From positions 1-52,156 of the forward strand of contig JAJZDZ010000020.1 in NCBI GenBank assembly GCA_021851325.1: a stretch of 52,156 bases of DNA, read 5' to 3'. The position numbers and the translations under genes were made by a program. Positions 37,011-45,581 of this stretch are shown piece after piece; position 1 is the stretch's first letter; each line of letters begins with the position of its first letter. Under the pieces are notes generated by a model that did not search any database, had not been told where the DNA came from, and was given only the letters and a program-made list of their open reading frames with translations. Source of the stretch: Pseudomonadota bacterium. GTDB taxonomy: Bacteria > Pseudomonadota > Alphaproteobacteria > Micropepsales > Micropepsaceae.

Positions 37011-38153
37011 ATGCCCTTGTCAAAGATCCCTCCCCATCTTCTTCGCCGCAGTCTGGCAGCCGGCCTTGCTGCGCTACTGACGTTTCTGCCGGTCGAAGCC
37101 CTCGCCTATTCCCGGATCAAGGATCTGGTCAGCGTCGAGGGCGTACGCGACAACATGCTGATCGGCTATGGCCTGGTGGTCGGGCTGAATGGCACCGGGG
37201 ATTCCTTGCGCAACGCGCCGTTCACCCAGCAATCAATTCAGACCATGCTGGAACGGCTCGGGGTCAACACCAACGGCCAGACCATGCAGACCAAAAATGT
37301 GGCGGCCGTCATGGTCACCGCCAATCTGCCGGCCTTCGCCTCCCAGGGCACCCGCATCGATGTTTCGGTGGGCGCCATGGGCGATGCCAAGTCGCTGCAG
37401 GGCGGCACCCTCCTCGTCACCCCGCTCTACAGCGCCGATGGCAATGTCTACGCCGTCGCCCAAGGACCGGTCACGGTCAGCGGTTTTACTGCTCGCGGTC
37501 AGGCCGCCAGCGTCACCCAGAACGTGCCCACTGCCGGACGCATTCCCAATGGCGCCATCGTCGAGCGGCAGACGACCTTCAAGCTCGATGACGAGCACAG
37601 CCTCAAGCTGTCACTGCACAATCCTGACATCACCACCGCCGTGCGCATCGCCAGAGCGATCGACCGTTTCATCGGCAAGCCGGTGGCGCGGGCCACCGAT
37701 CCGGCCAATGTGCGGCTGAAAATCCCCATGAACTATCCTAACGGCGTCGTCGGCATGCTCGATGATATCGATCATCTGCGGGTCACGCCTGATGAGGCAG
37801 CCAAGGTGGTGGTCGACGAAAAGACCGGTGTCATCGTCATGGGTGCCAATGTGCGCATCTCGACCGTCGCGATCGCCCAGGGCAATCTGACCATCCGCGT
37901 CACCGAAACGCCGCAGGTGAGCCAACCCACGCCGTTCTCCAAGACCGGTACCACACAAGTTGTCCCGCGCACCCAATTGCAGGTCAGCACCGGCCACGGC
38001 AACAAAATGGTGGTCCTCAATCAGGGGGTCTCGCTGCAGAAACTGGTGGACGGCCTCAATGCCCTGGGTGTCGGACCACGGGACATCATTTCCATCCTGC
38101 AGGCCATCAAGGCTGCCGGTGCGCTGCAGGCCGATCTGAAGGTTATTGGCTGA
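37011..38153 (+). CDS. flgI: Flagellar P-ring protein FlgI
   Basis: Forms the periplasmic P-ring around the flagellar rod. From the ATG at 37011 the protein is 380 residues: a Sec signal peptide (SLAAGLAALLTFLPVEALA) and then SRIKDLVSVEGVRDNMLIGYGLVVGLNGTGD, VAAVMVTANLPAFA, GAMGDAKSLQGGTLL, and C-terminal VSLQKLVDGLNALGVGPRDIISILQAIKAAGALQADL, all typical. Codons upstream to 36882 are open but have no family match. A GGAGGAGCGGAG run lies about 21 nt before the ATG, too far for a normal ribosome site, so translation initiation here is unclear. Its stop overlaps the next gene (TGATG). Confidence 0.96.
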   Translation: MPLSKIPPHLLRRSLAAGLAALLTFLPVEALAYSRIKDLVSVEGVRDNMLIGYGLVVGLNGTGDSLRNAPFTQQSIQTMLERLGVNTNGQTMQTKNVAAVMVTANLPAFASQGTRIDVSVGAMGDAKSLQGGTLLVTPLYSADGNVYAVAQGPVTVSGFTARGQAASVTQNVPTAGRIPNGAIVERQTTFKLDDEHSLKLSLHNPDITTAVRIARAIDRFIGKPVARATDPANVRLKIPMNYPNGVVGMLDDIDHLRVTPDEAAKVVVDEKTGVIVMGANVRISTVAIAQGNLTIRVTETPQVSQPTPFSKTGTTQVVPRTQLQVSTGHGNKMVVLNQGVSLQKLVDGLNALGVGPRDIISILQAIKAAGALQADLKVIG

Positions 38154-38464
38154 TGAACCCGAACTTTTCCGCAGCTTTGTCTCTGGCCACCTCGCCCGCC
38201 GTCGTCGCTCCGGCCAAGACCGCCAATGATCGCGCCGCGCAGAAGGCAGCGGTGGCCTTCGAGGGTGAGTTCATCAGCCAGATGCTGAGCCCGATGTTCA
38301 AGGGCGTGTCGACTGGCGGTCCGTTCGGAGGCGGTCAGGGTGAAGCGATGTTTCGCTCACTGATGATCGACCAGTTCGGCAAGTCCATGGCGCAGCGCGG
38401 CGGCTTCGGCCTTGCAAGCGAGATCACCCGCGCCCTGCTCAGCCACCAGGAGGCTGCATCATGA
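38153..38464 (+). CDS. Flagellar rod-binding protein (FlgJ N-terminal / CheL type)
   Basis: 103-residue protein matching the N-terminal rod-binding domain of FlgJ: AAVAFEGEFISQMLSPMFKG ... GGGQGEAMFRSLMIDQFGKSMAQRGGFGLASEITRALL. The glucosaminidase domain of enterobacterial FlgJ is absent, as in alphaproteobacteria, where this short form is often called CheL; a separate muramidase would be needed for rod passage. It starts on the flgI stop and its end overlaps the next gene by 4 nt. Confidence 0.92.
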   Translation: MNPNFSAALSLATSPAVVAPAKTANDRAAQKAAVAFEGEFISQMLSPMFKGVSTGGPFGGGQGEAMFRSLMIDQFGKSMAQRGGFGLASEITRALLSHQEAAS

Positions 38465-38901
38465 AAGATCCCCGCCTTGTGACCGTCATGGCTCTGGCAG
38501 AACAGCTGATCGCCATCTTTGAGGCCGACATCGCGGCCCTGCGGGCCTGCCGGCCCCAGGCCATGGCTTCACTGATACCGCAAAACCAGGAGCTGATTGC
38601 AGCCTATGGCCGCGAAGCCCAGAAACTGAGCCGGACCGTGCTGGAAAGCGTGCCCGAAACCACGCGCCAGCAGCTTGAGGCCTCAACCAGCCGGATGCGC
38701 GAGGTGCTGACCCGCCACCAGCGCATGGTGCTCTGCGTCAAGACCGCCAGTGAAGGTCTCGTCAAAGCCGTGGCCGAGGAAGTTGACCGTCGCCGCGCCC
38801 GGGCGCGGCCCTACAGCGCGCAGGGCGCCATGAACGGCTCAGCAATCCCGTCGCGGCCCCGGGCTCCGGGTGCGTCGCTGGTTTACAACGCGGTGATCTA
38901 G
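38461..38901 (+). CDS. FlgN/FlbY-like flagellar protein
   Basis: 146-residue mainly helical protein, third gene of the flgI operon (4-nt overlap with the rod-binding gene). The helical N-terminal pattern LAEQLIAIFEADIAALRACRPQAMASLIPQNQELIAAYGREAQKL resembles FlgN-type export chaperones, and the position matches flbY in Caulobacter-type flagellar clusters. The C-terminus is basic and disordered (RRRARARPYSAQ). Identification rests on position plus fold pattern rather than strong motifs. Confidence 0.72.
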   Translation: MKDPRLVTVMALAEQLIAIFEADIAALRACRPQAMASLIPQNQELIAAYGREAQKLSRTVLESVPETTRQQLEASTSRMREVLTRHQRMVLCVKTASEGLVKAVAEEVDRRRARARPYSAQGAMNGSAIPSRPRAPGASLVYNAVI

Positions 38902-38907
38902 AACGGT

Positions 38908-39309
38908 TCAGAACGCGTTGAAAATGCCGCCAACAATGTCGTTGGCTAGACCGAACCCCGCGCCGAGGCCAAGCCCGGAGACCAGATTGCCCATAAATCC
39001 TCCACCAGATGTGGCGTAGGATTGCTGCGCCCATCCACGTGGCTGGAAAGACGGCTGCGGCTGAGCGCCCAGCTGAGTTTCGAGGGTATGGATATATTGG
39101 GCCATCTGCTCGAGCAGCATCTGGGTTTGCTGGTTCTGCGTCTGGATCGCGAGGGCAGCTTCTTTCAGATCGAGGGTGAGCTCACGCGCGAGCTGGGCGT
39201 CGCTGATCGCAGTTTGCAGCTTGGTGGCCAGATTGCCCACGGCCGTTGCCACCTGATCGGCCTGCTGATGCAGCTGCACCACCTGATTTTCTGCGGATTG
39301 ATAATCCAT
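38908..39309 (-). CDS. Hypothetical coiled-coil protein with glycine-rich hydrophobic tail
   Basis: 133 residues, not recognised. The first about 80 residues are a Gln/Ala/Leu-rich helix with coiled-coil spacing (LHQQADQVATAVGNLATKLQ ... LLEQMAQYIHTLETQL). A Pro/Gln linker leads to a glycine-rich hydrophobic tail (GGGFMGNLVSGLGLGAGFG). There is no signal peptide. GGGAGATC is well placed before the ATG, supporting a real gene. It is convergent with the flagellar operon (6 nt apart) and could be unrelated to it. Confidence 0.6.
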   Translation of the reverse strand: MDYQSAENQVVQLHQQADQVATAVGNLATKLQTAISDAQLARELTLDLKEAALAIQTQNQQTQMLLEQMAQYIHTLETQLGAQPQPSFQPRGWAQQSYATSGGGFMGNLVSGLGLGAGFGLANDIVGGIFNAF

Positions 39310-39397
39310 GATGATCTCCCGAAGGATCGTTTCGCGCTGAACCTAGCCGAAGGCGTCCTGTCCGCTCCATGAAATCGCGTTAGTGTGACAAGACCGG

Positions 39398-40381
39398 TCA
39401 GAACAGCGGAGCAACAAGGCCAACCGGACTGGCGTTGAGATAGGAAACCCCGTCCTTGAATGCAATGCGAACGCCTGGATGCGCCGCACTGGAGGCCGTG
39501 GCCAAAAGTTCGGAGAGCAGGCCCCTGGCGCGTTCGCCGGCGGCAGCGGGCTGGCCACGGACCGCAAAGTTCAGGATGCCTTGCGGTCGCGCCGCATCGT
39601 CCAGACTGAGGACGCCATCGCCCTGCGCCTGGGCCGAGCGCCACGCCAACCGGAGGTGCTGGATATCCAGGCGACCAGACGCTGCCCGGAAGGCGGCAGC
39701 GGTCTGGCGCCAGCTCGCCTCTCCCGCCAGCAGTCCGTGCCAGCTTGTGGCCGGGGTGATCAACCCGTCGAGACGGAACCGGATGACGTGATCGGCGGGC
39801 GCCGCTGTGCTTTTGCCATGAAGCCTCAGCCGGTCGGCCATAAGGACGAGGTCAAGCGCGTTGCGGCGCGGATCCTTGCGCAGATGAAATTCCGCATGAA
39901 CGACGCGAAACAGCTGCGTACGCGCGTCATAGAGCTCGACGTCGATGCGCCGCACCACGTTGTGATCGCCAAGAACGCTTGCGCGCAAGAGCCCCGGGGT
40001 GAAGTCAAGCCGGTGACGGGTGCCGTTGCGGTCATACCAGCTGAGCTGCTGGCGTCCAGCCGCTTCCAGAAGGATATGCATATCACCATAGTCGAGGCTG
40101 TGCAGCGCAAAGTGCTGGCTTGTCCAGCTCATTGGACCATGACTGGTCTGCAGCTGAAGACGCACATTCCTCAGCACGGCATCAAGGCGAAACGGAAAGC
40201 CGCCCGTTTCCACCTTCTCGTAGGACAGGCGGACACCTGGAACCACGTCCTGGCCGTTCAGCCGCGAAAGCGCGGTGGTGAAGCGCTGATAGGCCGACAG
40301 CCAGTAAAGCGAGGCCGCAAGCCCGAGCAGCAAGAGTGCAGCAACGGGCGCATAAAGAAAAAAACGATGGGAATAACGCAT
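39398..40381 (-). CDS. DUF2125 domain envelope protein
   Basis: 327 residues matching DUF2125, an AsmA-like alphaproteobacterial family. An N-terminal signal anchor (FFLYAPVAALLLLGLAASLYWL) is followed by YEKVETGGFPFRLDAVLRNVRLQ, the family's most conserved segment, then beta-rich sequence; it should sit in the periplasm tethered to the inner membrane. Function is unknown. 88 nt separate it from the hypothetical coiled-coil gene, and 212 nt of non-coding sequence lie between it and nrdJ upstream. Confidence 0.85.
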   Translation of the reverse strand: MRYSHRFFLYAPVAALLLLGLAASLYWLSAYQRFTTALSRLNGQDVVPGVRLSYEKVETGGFPFRLDAVLRNVRLQLQTSHGPMSWTSQHFALHSLDYGDMHILLEAAGRQQLSWYDRNGTRHRLDFTPGLLRASVLGDHNVVRRIDVELYDARTQLFRVVHAEFHLRKDPRRNALDLVLMADRLRLHGKSTAAPADHVIRFRLDGLITPATSWHGLLAGEASWRQTAAAFRAASGRLDIQHLRLAWRSAQAQGDGVLSLDDAARPQGILNFAVRGQPAAAGERARGLLSELLATASSAAHPGVRIAFKDGVSYLNASPVGLVAPLF

Positions 40382-40593
40382 TCTTCGCTCTAGCCGGTCT
40401 TTCAGTCTGGGACGCGTGCCTGCCGCACGACACCAAGGAGTAAGCCTGCCACCTCATCGCCTCCGCATGACGGGGCCAGTGAGGTCGGCTGGTATCCGCC
40501 TGGATGCAGCGTCACGCCAGCCTGACCATAGAACGGCCTTCCTGAGGAGCCAACAGCTTCTGTCTGGCGCAGATCCTCAAAGAGGCAGTGCCC

Positions 40594-43500
40594 CTAGCCA
40601 CACCGCGAATATCCGCAGGCCAGGCAGCTGTCACAGCCTTCGAGCCGGATGAAACCCGGACTTGAGCAGCGCGGACAAAACCGCGCCGGGGCGCCTTCGG
40701 CAGCGATGGCGACGGCGGTGGCATCAAGCGCCTCATCGGAACGGTGGCGCGCTGCCATGAACCCGATGTCGACCAGATGGCGTTCAATCACATCACCGAT
40801 TGCGGCCAGAAGTGATGGCACATAGCGGCCCTGGCTCCACTGGCCACCGCGCGGGTCAAACACCGCCTTCAGTTCATCGACAACAAAGCTGACATCACCC
40901 CCTCTGCGAAATACCGCCGAGATCATGCGTGTCAGTGCCAGGGTCCAGGCATAGGCCTCCATGTTCTTCGAATTGATAAAGATCTCAAACGGCCGGCGGC
41001 GATGATCCTGAAGGATATCGTTGATGGTGATGTAGAAGGCATGATCCGAATCCTGCCAGCGGATCTTATAGGTCTGACCGGCCAGGAGTTCGGGACGATC
41101 AAGCGGCTTTGTCATGTAGACAACCGCGCCCTGCGCGGCTTCGGGCGCGCTCACCAAGGTAGGCAAAAGCGCGCTTGCGGCTTCGCTGGTGAGCGGCGAC
41201 GGCGCCACGCTCAGCACTGAGCCAGTCACCGCATTCGGGCGGTAGGTGGTACAGCCCTTGCAGCCGAGCGCATAGGCATGCAGATAAACGTCCTTGAATG
41301 CAGCAAAATCGATGGTTTCCGGAACATTGATGGTTTTGGAGATGGAGGAGTCGATATAGCGCTGGGCAACGGCCTGGACCTGCAGATGGGCTTCGGGGTC
41401 AAGATTCTGGGCGTTGACAAAATAGTCCGGAAGAACAGCATCCTCGCCAAACCGGGCACGGAAAAGACGGTAGGCGAAATCGCTGACAACCTCGTCGCTG
41501 CGGCTGCCGTCGGCAAGAAGAACCTTGCGGTTGTAGGAATAGGCAAAGACCGGCTCGATGCCGCTGGAAACGTTGCCGGCGAACAGCGAAATGGTGCCGG
41601 TGGGCGCAATCGAGGTCAGAAGACCATTACGCAGGCCGTGGCGGGCGATCTTGTCCCGAAGGGCCTCAGGCAGCGCAGCGATATTGGGCCGCGTCAGCAT
41701 CGCGTCACGGTCAAACAGCGCAAACGCGCCCTTTTCGGCCGCAAGTTCGGCCGAAGCGTCATAGGCAGCATCGCGCAGAACCTGAAGCCAGTGGGCAATG
41801 TGCTCGAGGCTCTCGGCCTCACCATAGGTCTGCCGGCAGAAGATCAGGGCGTCAGCCAGGCCGGTAATGCCAAGGCCAATGCGGCGCTTGGCAACGGCTT
41901 CTGCCTGCTGCGCCGGGAGCGGAAAGCGGGAGATGTCGATGACGTTGTCCAGAAAGCGCACCGCCGTGCGGGTCAGCGCCGCCAGTTCCTCCAGATCCAG
42001 CCGCGCATCGTTACTGAACGGGTCGCGGACAAGCTGCGCCAGATTGATCGAGCCCAGCAGGCAGGCACCATAGGCCGGTAGCGGCTGTTCGCCGCAATTA
42101 TGCGCCCAAAAGCCATTGGCATCGAAGGCGTTGAGACCTGGTATGGCCGCATCAAACACGGCTTCTTCGCCTTGCGCCTCCAGCTGCGCAACAGTCGCGA
42201 TGAAAGGTTCGATGGCGGCCACAACCCCGGCCTGCGTCAGTGCCGCCTTCAGCCGCAGCGTGCGGTCGCGATCGCCAAGACCGATCTTGGCAGCAAATCG
42301 CCCAAGACTGGCGCCCGTGAGCGCAAGCTCGTAACCAGGATGCAACTTGGCCGTATGGTCGCAGACGGATGACAGCGATGCCACCATTCCCAGACGTAGC
42401 AGCATGCGCTGCACGGCACGCAGCTCTTCTGGCGCATCGGCATGCAGACTGAGGCGCGGGCCGTGGGGCAGAGCCGTTATGAGGTCGGCTGCGCCATCGA
42501 AGAGACCGCGCAGAAAGCCACAATAAAAGCGCTGCGACCGACGCTCCAGTAAAGCGGTGATGGTCGGTGCAGACAGCGTCATGCCCTGCTTGCGGGCAAG
42601 CTCCTCAAGGCCGCTCATGCCAAGATGCCATCGCCCGCTCTGCGCCTCGAAATACAGATCCTGACAGGCGATGCGGCCCACCAGCCTGCCGGCTGCGGCC
42701 TGCGCCGCCAGCAGCAGCTGCGGAGTGGCTGGGGCCGGTGTTGCCGCCGCGACCCTCAGACGCTGTGCACTGATACTGAGACCGAAGGCATCGGCAGCGC
42801 CGTCACCCGCGCCGTGCACGAGACCAAGCAGAAAGCCTTCGGCCTCCTCATCCTCACTGCGCTCGCCCCACAGCGGGCTCTCCCGGTGATCCTGCAGCAG
42901 GATTTCGTCTCCGGCGGAGAACGAGCCGGCCGGCTGCCACTGCCAGCTGACGGACCAGGGTGTGCGCGCCGTCACTTTGCGCAACAGGTGATCGGCGGTG
43001 AGACGCAGCTGATAGCCTTCGCGGGTGGCAAGACGATAGACGGGCTTGGTGCCGCGGGCAAAGAAGCCACGACCGTCGCAGGGCCACACCCTACCCGCAG
43101 CAACGGCCTGGAACGGCACTCCCGTCAGCTCGCCAATCTGGCGCGGACCTTCGCTCGTGTGGATCCAGCTGTCGGCGGTCAGACAGGGGTTGGTGGCGTG
43201 GATGCTCTCACAATAGGCTAGATTGTTCATCGCATTGATGCGATCGATGAAGATCACGCCCGGTTCAGCATAATCATAGGTGGCGCGCATGATGCGATCC
43301 CAGAGCTCGCGTGCGCGGAGGGTTTTGTAGACCCGCCCGTCGAACTCAAGCGGCCACTGCCGATCCGCCTTGACCGCGTCAAGAAAGGCATCGCTGACCA
43401 GTACTGAAAGATTGAACATCGCGAGCCTGCCTGGCTCGCGCTTGGCAGAGATGAACTCCTCAATGTCCGGGTGATTGCAGGCAAGCGTCGCCATCATCGC

Positions 43501-43980
43501 CCCACGCCGTGATCCGGCGCTCATGATGGTGCGGCACATCGCGTCCCACACTTCCATGAACGACACCGGACCGGAGGCGTCCGCACCAACCCCACGCACC
43601 GGCGCTCCCTTGGGCCTTAGCGTCGAAAAATCGTACCCGATCCCGCCTCCTTGCTGCATCGTCAGCGCAGCCTCGCGCAGATGGCTGAAGATCGCGCCCA
43701 TATCGTCGTCAATGCGCCCCATCACAAAGCAGTTGAACAACGTCACCTGGCGCCCGGTGCCAGCACCGGCCAGAATGCGTCCGGCGGGCAGGAAGCGGTG
43801 GTTGGCGAGGGCCGCAGCAAAGCGGTTTGCCCATCGGGCGCGCTGCTCCGGCCGCTCGGCCTGCGCGGCTGCCCAGGCCACACGCGCGAGGCTCTGCGCC
43901 GGGGTCGCGTCAATGGGCGTGCCATCAGCGGCCTTGAGGCGGTACTTCATGTCCCAGATGCGGTTTGTCAGATCGCTCAT
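40594..43980 (-). CDS. nrdJ: Adenosylcobalamin-dependent ribonucleotide reductase (class II) containing an intein
   Basis: Makes deoxyribonucleotides using B12, independent of oxygen. The 1128-residue precursor consists of an N-extein of 265, an intein of 363 and a C-extein of 500 residues; the spliced enzyme would be 765. Extein motifs: [16 protein letters not shown] (first redox Cys), [34 protein letters not shown] (thiyl-radical Cys and Glu), [11 protein letters not shown] (second redox Cys), a TSCPD domain ([16 protein letters not shown]) and a cysteine-rich tail with CPRC, CLAC and CGYSRCG. The ATG at 43980 ([16 protein letters not shown]) is preferred over 44013. It lies 100 nt after plsC, with its own promoter carrying a LexA-type box. 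Confidence 0.93.
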   Translation of the reverse strand: MSDLTNRIWDMKYRLKAADGTPIDATPAQSLARVAWAAAQAERPEQRARWANRFAAALANHRFLPAGRILAGAGTGRQVTLFNCFVMGRIDDDMGAIFSHLREAALTMQQGGGIGYDFSTLRPKGAPVRGVGADASGPVSFMEVWDAMCRTIMSAGSRRGAMMATLACNHPDIEEFISAKREPGRLAMFNLSVLVSDAFLDAVKADRQWPLEFDGRVYKTLRARELWDRIMRATYDYAEPGVIFIDRINAMNNLAYCESIHATNPCLTADSWIHTSEGPRQIGELTGVPFQAVAAGRVWPCDGRGFFARGTKPVYRLATREGYQLRLTADHLLRKVTARTPWSVSWQWQPAGSFSAGDEILLQDHRESPLWGERSEDEEAEGFLLGLVHGAGDGAADAFGLSISAQRLRVAAATPAPATPQLLLAAQAAAGRLVGRIACQDLYFEAQSGRWHLGMSGLEELARKQGMTLSAPTITALLERRSQRFYCGFLRGLFDGAADLITALPHGPRLSLHADAPEELRAVQRMLLRLGMVASLSSVCDHTAKLHPGYELALTGASLGRFAAKIGLGDRDRTLRLKAALTQAGVVAAIEPFIATVAQLEAQGEEAVFDAAIPGLNAFDANGFWAHNCGEQPLPAYGACLLGSINLAQLVRDPFSNDARLDLEELAALTRTAVRFLDNVIDISRFPLPAQQAEAVAKRRIGLGITGLADALIFCRQTYGEAESLEHIAHWLQVLRDAAYDASAELAAEKGAFALFDRDAMLTRPNIAALPEALRDKIARHGLRNGLLTSIAPTGTISLFAGNVSSGIEPVFAYSYNRKVLLADGSRSDEVVSDFAYRLFRARFGEDAVLPDYFVNAQNLDPEAHLQVQAVAQRYIDSSISKTINVPETIDFAAFKDVYLHAYALGCKGCTTYRPNAVTGSVLSVAPSPLTSEAASALLPTLVSAPEAAQGAVVYMTKPLDRPELLAGQTYKIRWQDSDHAFYITINDILQDHRRRPFEIFINSKNMEAYAWTLALTRMISAVFRRGGDVSFVVDELKAVFDPRGGQWSQGRYVPSLLAAIGDVIERHLVDIGFMAARHRSDEALDATAVAIAAEGAPARFCPRCSSPGFIRLEGCDSCLACGYSRCG
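42097..43185 (-). mobile_element. NrdJ intein with degenerate LAGLIDADG endonuclease
   Basis: A 363-codon in-frame insert between ATNP and CGEQPLP. Splicing blocks are present: block [14 protein letters not shown] with Cys1, block [10 protein letters not shown] with the TxxH pair, block [16 protein letters not shown], and block G FWAHN followed by the +1 Cys. Endonuclease blocks C ([12 protein letters not shown]), E ([12 protein letters not shown]) and H ([11 protein letters not shown]) are recognisable, but the second motif lacks the normal FDADG aspartate pattern, so nuclease activity is probably lost. Splicing residues look intact. Base composition resembles the host gene. Confidence 0.92.
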
Positions 43981-44048
43981 CGTCGGCCCGGCACAGACAC
44001 GGCTTACGCTCATAGACCAAAGACGAATTTGCCGCGCGTTCCTCTTTG

Positions 44049-44077
44049 ATGATGTTCGCTTTCTGTTCTAAAGACAA
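44049..44077 (-). promoter_or_regulatory. nrdJ promoter with LexA-type GTTC-N7-GTTC box
   Basis: On the - strand, TTGTCT (44077-44072) and CATCAT (44054-44049) are separated by 17 nt. GAAC-N7-GAAC, i.e. GTTC-GCTTTCT-GTTC at 44054-44068 on the + strand, fills the spacer and touches the -10. This is the SOS box form of alphaproteobacterial LexA, in a repressing position 74 nt before the ATG. Confidence 0.6.
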
Positions 44078-44080
44078 GCG

Positions 44081-44806
44081 TTATCGCCCCAGCTCTTTCT
44101 GAGCTTCCGCCACAAGTGCCTTGGTGGCGGTCTCGATGCGCTGCTGCAAAAGTTCCATGAACGGCCGGCGTTTGAGGCCCGGAGCGATGGGCTCCAGGAA
44201 TTCGAGGATGACGGTACCCTTGCGCTTGATCAGTCCCATGGGACCGGTCCAGAACAGCCCGGTATTGAGTGCCACAGGTATAAGCGGCTGGTTTACCTGA
44301 CCATAGAGCCCGGCCACGCCGGGCTTGTAGTCGGCCGGGGCTCCGGGGGTCTTGCGCGTTCCTTCGGGGAAAATGATCACAGTTTGACCCCGAGCGGTCA
44401 GGGCACGAACCCTAGCCGCCATCTGACGCAGGCTGCTCGCACCGCCATCGCGATCGATCGCAACCATGCCGGATTTGCGCAAGTACCAGCCAAAGAAGGG
44501 AATGCGTTCAAGACTGCGCCGGTAGACAAAGTGGGGCTGATCGAGCGTCGCATAAAGGGCAATGGTGTCGAGCATGCTCATGTGTTTGGAGGCGATGAGC
44601 GCGCCACTTTGCGGCCGGCTCCCACGCACCTCAAGACGCATGCCGGCAAAATGGCGCAGCCCGAAGAGGACCGCCCGGCACCAGATCGTACCGGCACGCA
44701 GACTGGCACGCCGCGGCAGAAAGAACGCCGGCAGGGCGGCGAGATGAATGAGCAGGGAGATGAAAATGAACCAGAACAAGAACAGGGTCGAACGCAGCGC
44801 GGTCAT
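44081..44806 (-). CDS. plsC: 1-acyl-sn-glycerol-3-phosphate acyltransferase
   Basis: Acylates lysophosphatidic acid to phosphatidic acid at the inner membrane. The 241-residue protein has an N-terminal membrane helix (LFLFWFIFISLLIHLAALPAFFL), the acyltransferase H-x4-D motif in SKHMSMLDT, FVYRRSLERIPFFGWYL, the glycerol-phosphate motif FPEGTRKTPG, and a final block PLIPVALNTG. It is downstream of ydcF on the same strand with a 15-nt gap, in the ftsE-ftsX-ydcF-plsC order common in alphaproteobacteria. Confidence 0.94.
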   Translation of the reverse strand: MTALRSTLFLFWFIFISLLIHLAALPAFFLPRRASLRAGTIWCRAVLFGLRHFAGMRLEVRGSRPQSGALIASKHMSMLDTIALYATLDQPHFVYRRSLERIPFFGWYLRKSGMVAIDRDGGASSLRQMAARVRALTARGQTVIIFPEGTRKTPGAPADYKPGVAGLYGQVNQPLIPVALNTGLFWTGPMGLIKRKGTVILEFLEPIAPGLKRRPFMELLQQRIETATKALVAEAQKELGR

Positions 44807-44821
44807 GATCAGCGGTTTCCG

Positions 44822-45505
44822 TCAGCTTTGGTGCCGCGCCACCGGCCAAGCAGGCGGTGCAGGCGTATCGATCTGGATGACGTTGCGGTCCAGGAGCAAG
44901 CGAATCCGTTCGCTCATGATGCGCGTGAGAACCAGGCTGGCGAGATATTTGGCGTATTCCACTTGCAGCACCCGAATGGTGCGCGGATGCAGCCACCAGT
45001 CCGTCAGGTCGATACCGACCGGATCAACAGGATAGGGATCGAGGCGGATATGCGGCATCGCCGCCTGAAACTCGTTCAGGCTGCGCGGCATGTGATAATT
45101 CGCCGTGACCACCAGCAATTCGTGAAAGCCATGGCGCCGGCTCCAGGCCGAGGCTTCCAGTGCATTGCCAAAGGTGCTCGTCGCATCGCGGCCAAGATCG
45201 ACGCAACAGCGAAAGCGTGGGCCACCGTGAACCAGTGTCTTCACTTCGCCGCGGGTCGTGGTCGGATTGACGCCAGTGATCAGCAGCCGCTGTCCCACAC
45301 CTTCGTCCAGCAGATCTTCGGCCGTATCCAGGCGCGAGCCACCACCGGTCAGCACCACGATGGCATCGGGATGGCCGGTGATGCGGGCATGGCGCGGCAG
45401 CGTCTGCGCGAAAACAACAAAGCCGGAGGCATAGGCCAGCACCAGCACCGCAAGTGTTGCAGCAACAAAGCGCCACCTTCGCCGGCGGCCACGCCAATCA
45501 GCCAC
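44822..45505 (-). CDS. YdcF/ElyC family membrane protein (DUF218)
   Basis: 227-residue protein with one N-terminal transmembrane helix (FVAATLAVLVLAYASGFVVFA) and a periplasmic DUF218 domain: DAIVVLTGGGSRLDTAEDLLDEG, RLLITGVNP, LGRDATSTFGNALEASAW, LLVVTANYHMPRSLNEF. These are the YdcF/SanA/ElyC signatures; ElyC is linked to envelope and peptidoglycan precursor metabolism, but the reaction is unsettled. The position between ftsX and plsC fits a cell-envelope role. Confidence 0.9.
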   Translation of the reverse strand: MADWRGRRRRWRFVAATLAVLVLAYASGFVVFAQTLPRHARITGHPDAIVVLTGGGSRLDTAEDLLDEGVGQRLLITGVNPTTTRGEVKTLVHGGPRFRCCVDLGRDATSTFGNALEASAWSRRHGFHELLVVTANYHMPRSLNEFQAAMPHIRLDPYPVDPVGIDLTDWWLHPRTIRVLQVEYAKYLASLVLTRIMSERIRLLLDRNVIQIDTPAPPAWPVARHQS

Positions 45506-45581
45506 GATCCTGCTTTCCTGAATTACGCCGCATTGTTCCTCTGCCCATCAGCTGCCCTCGCTTCCGTCTCGCCCGTCGCCG

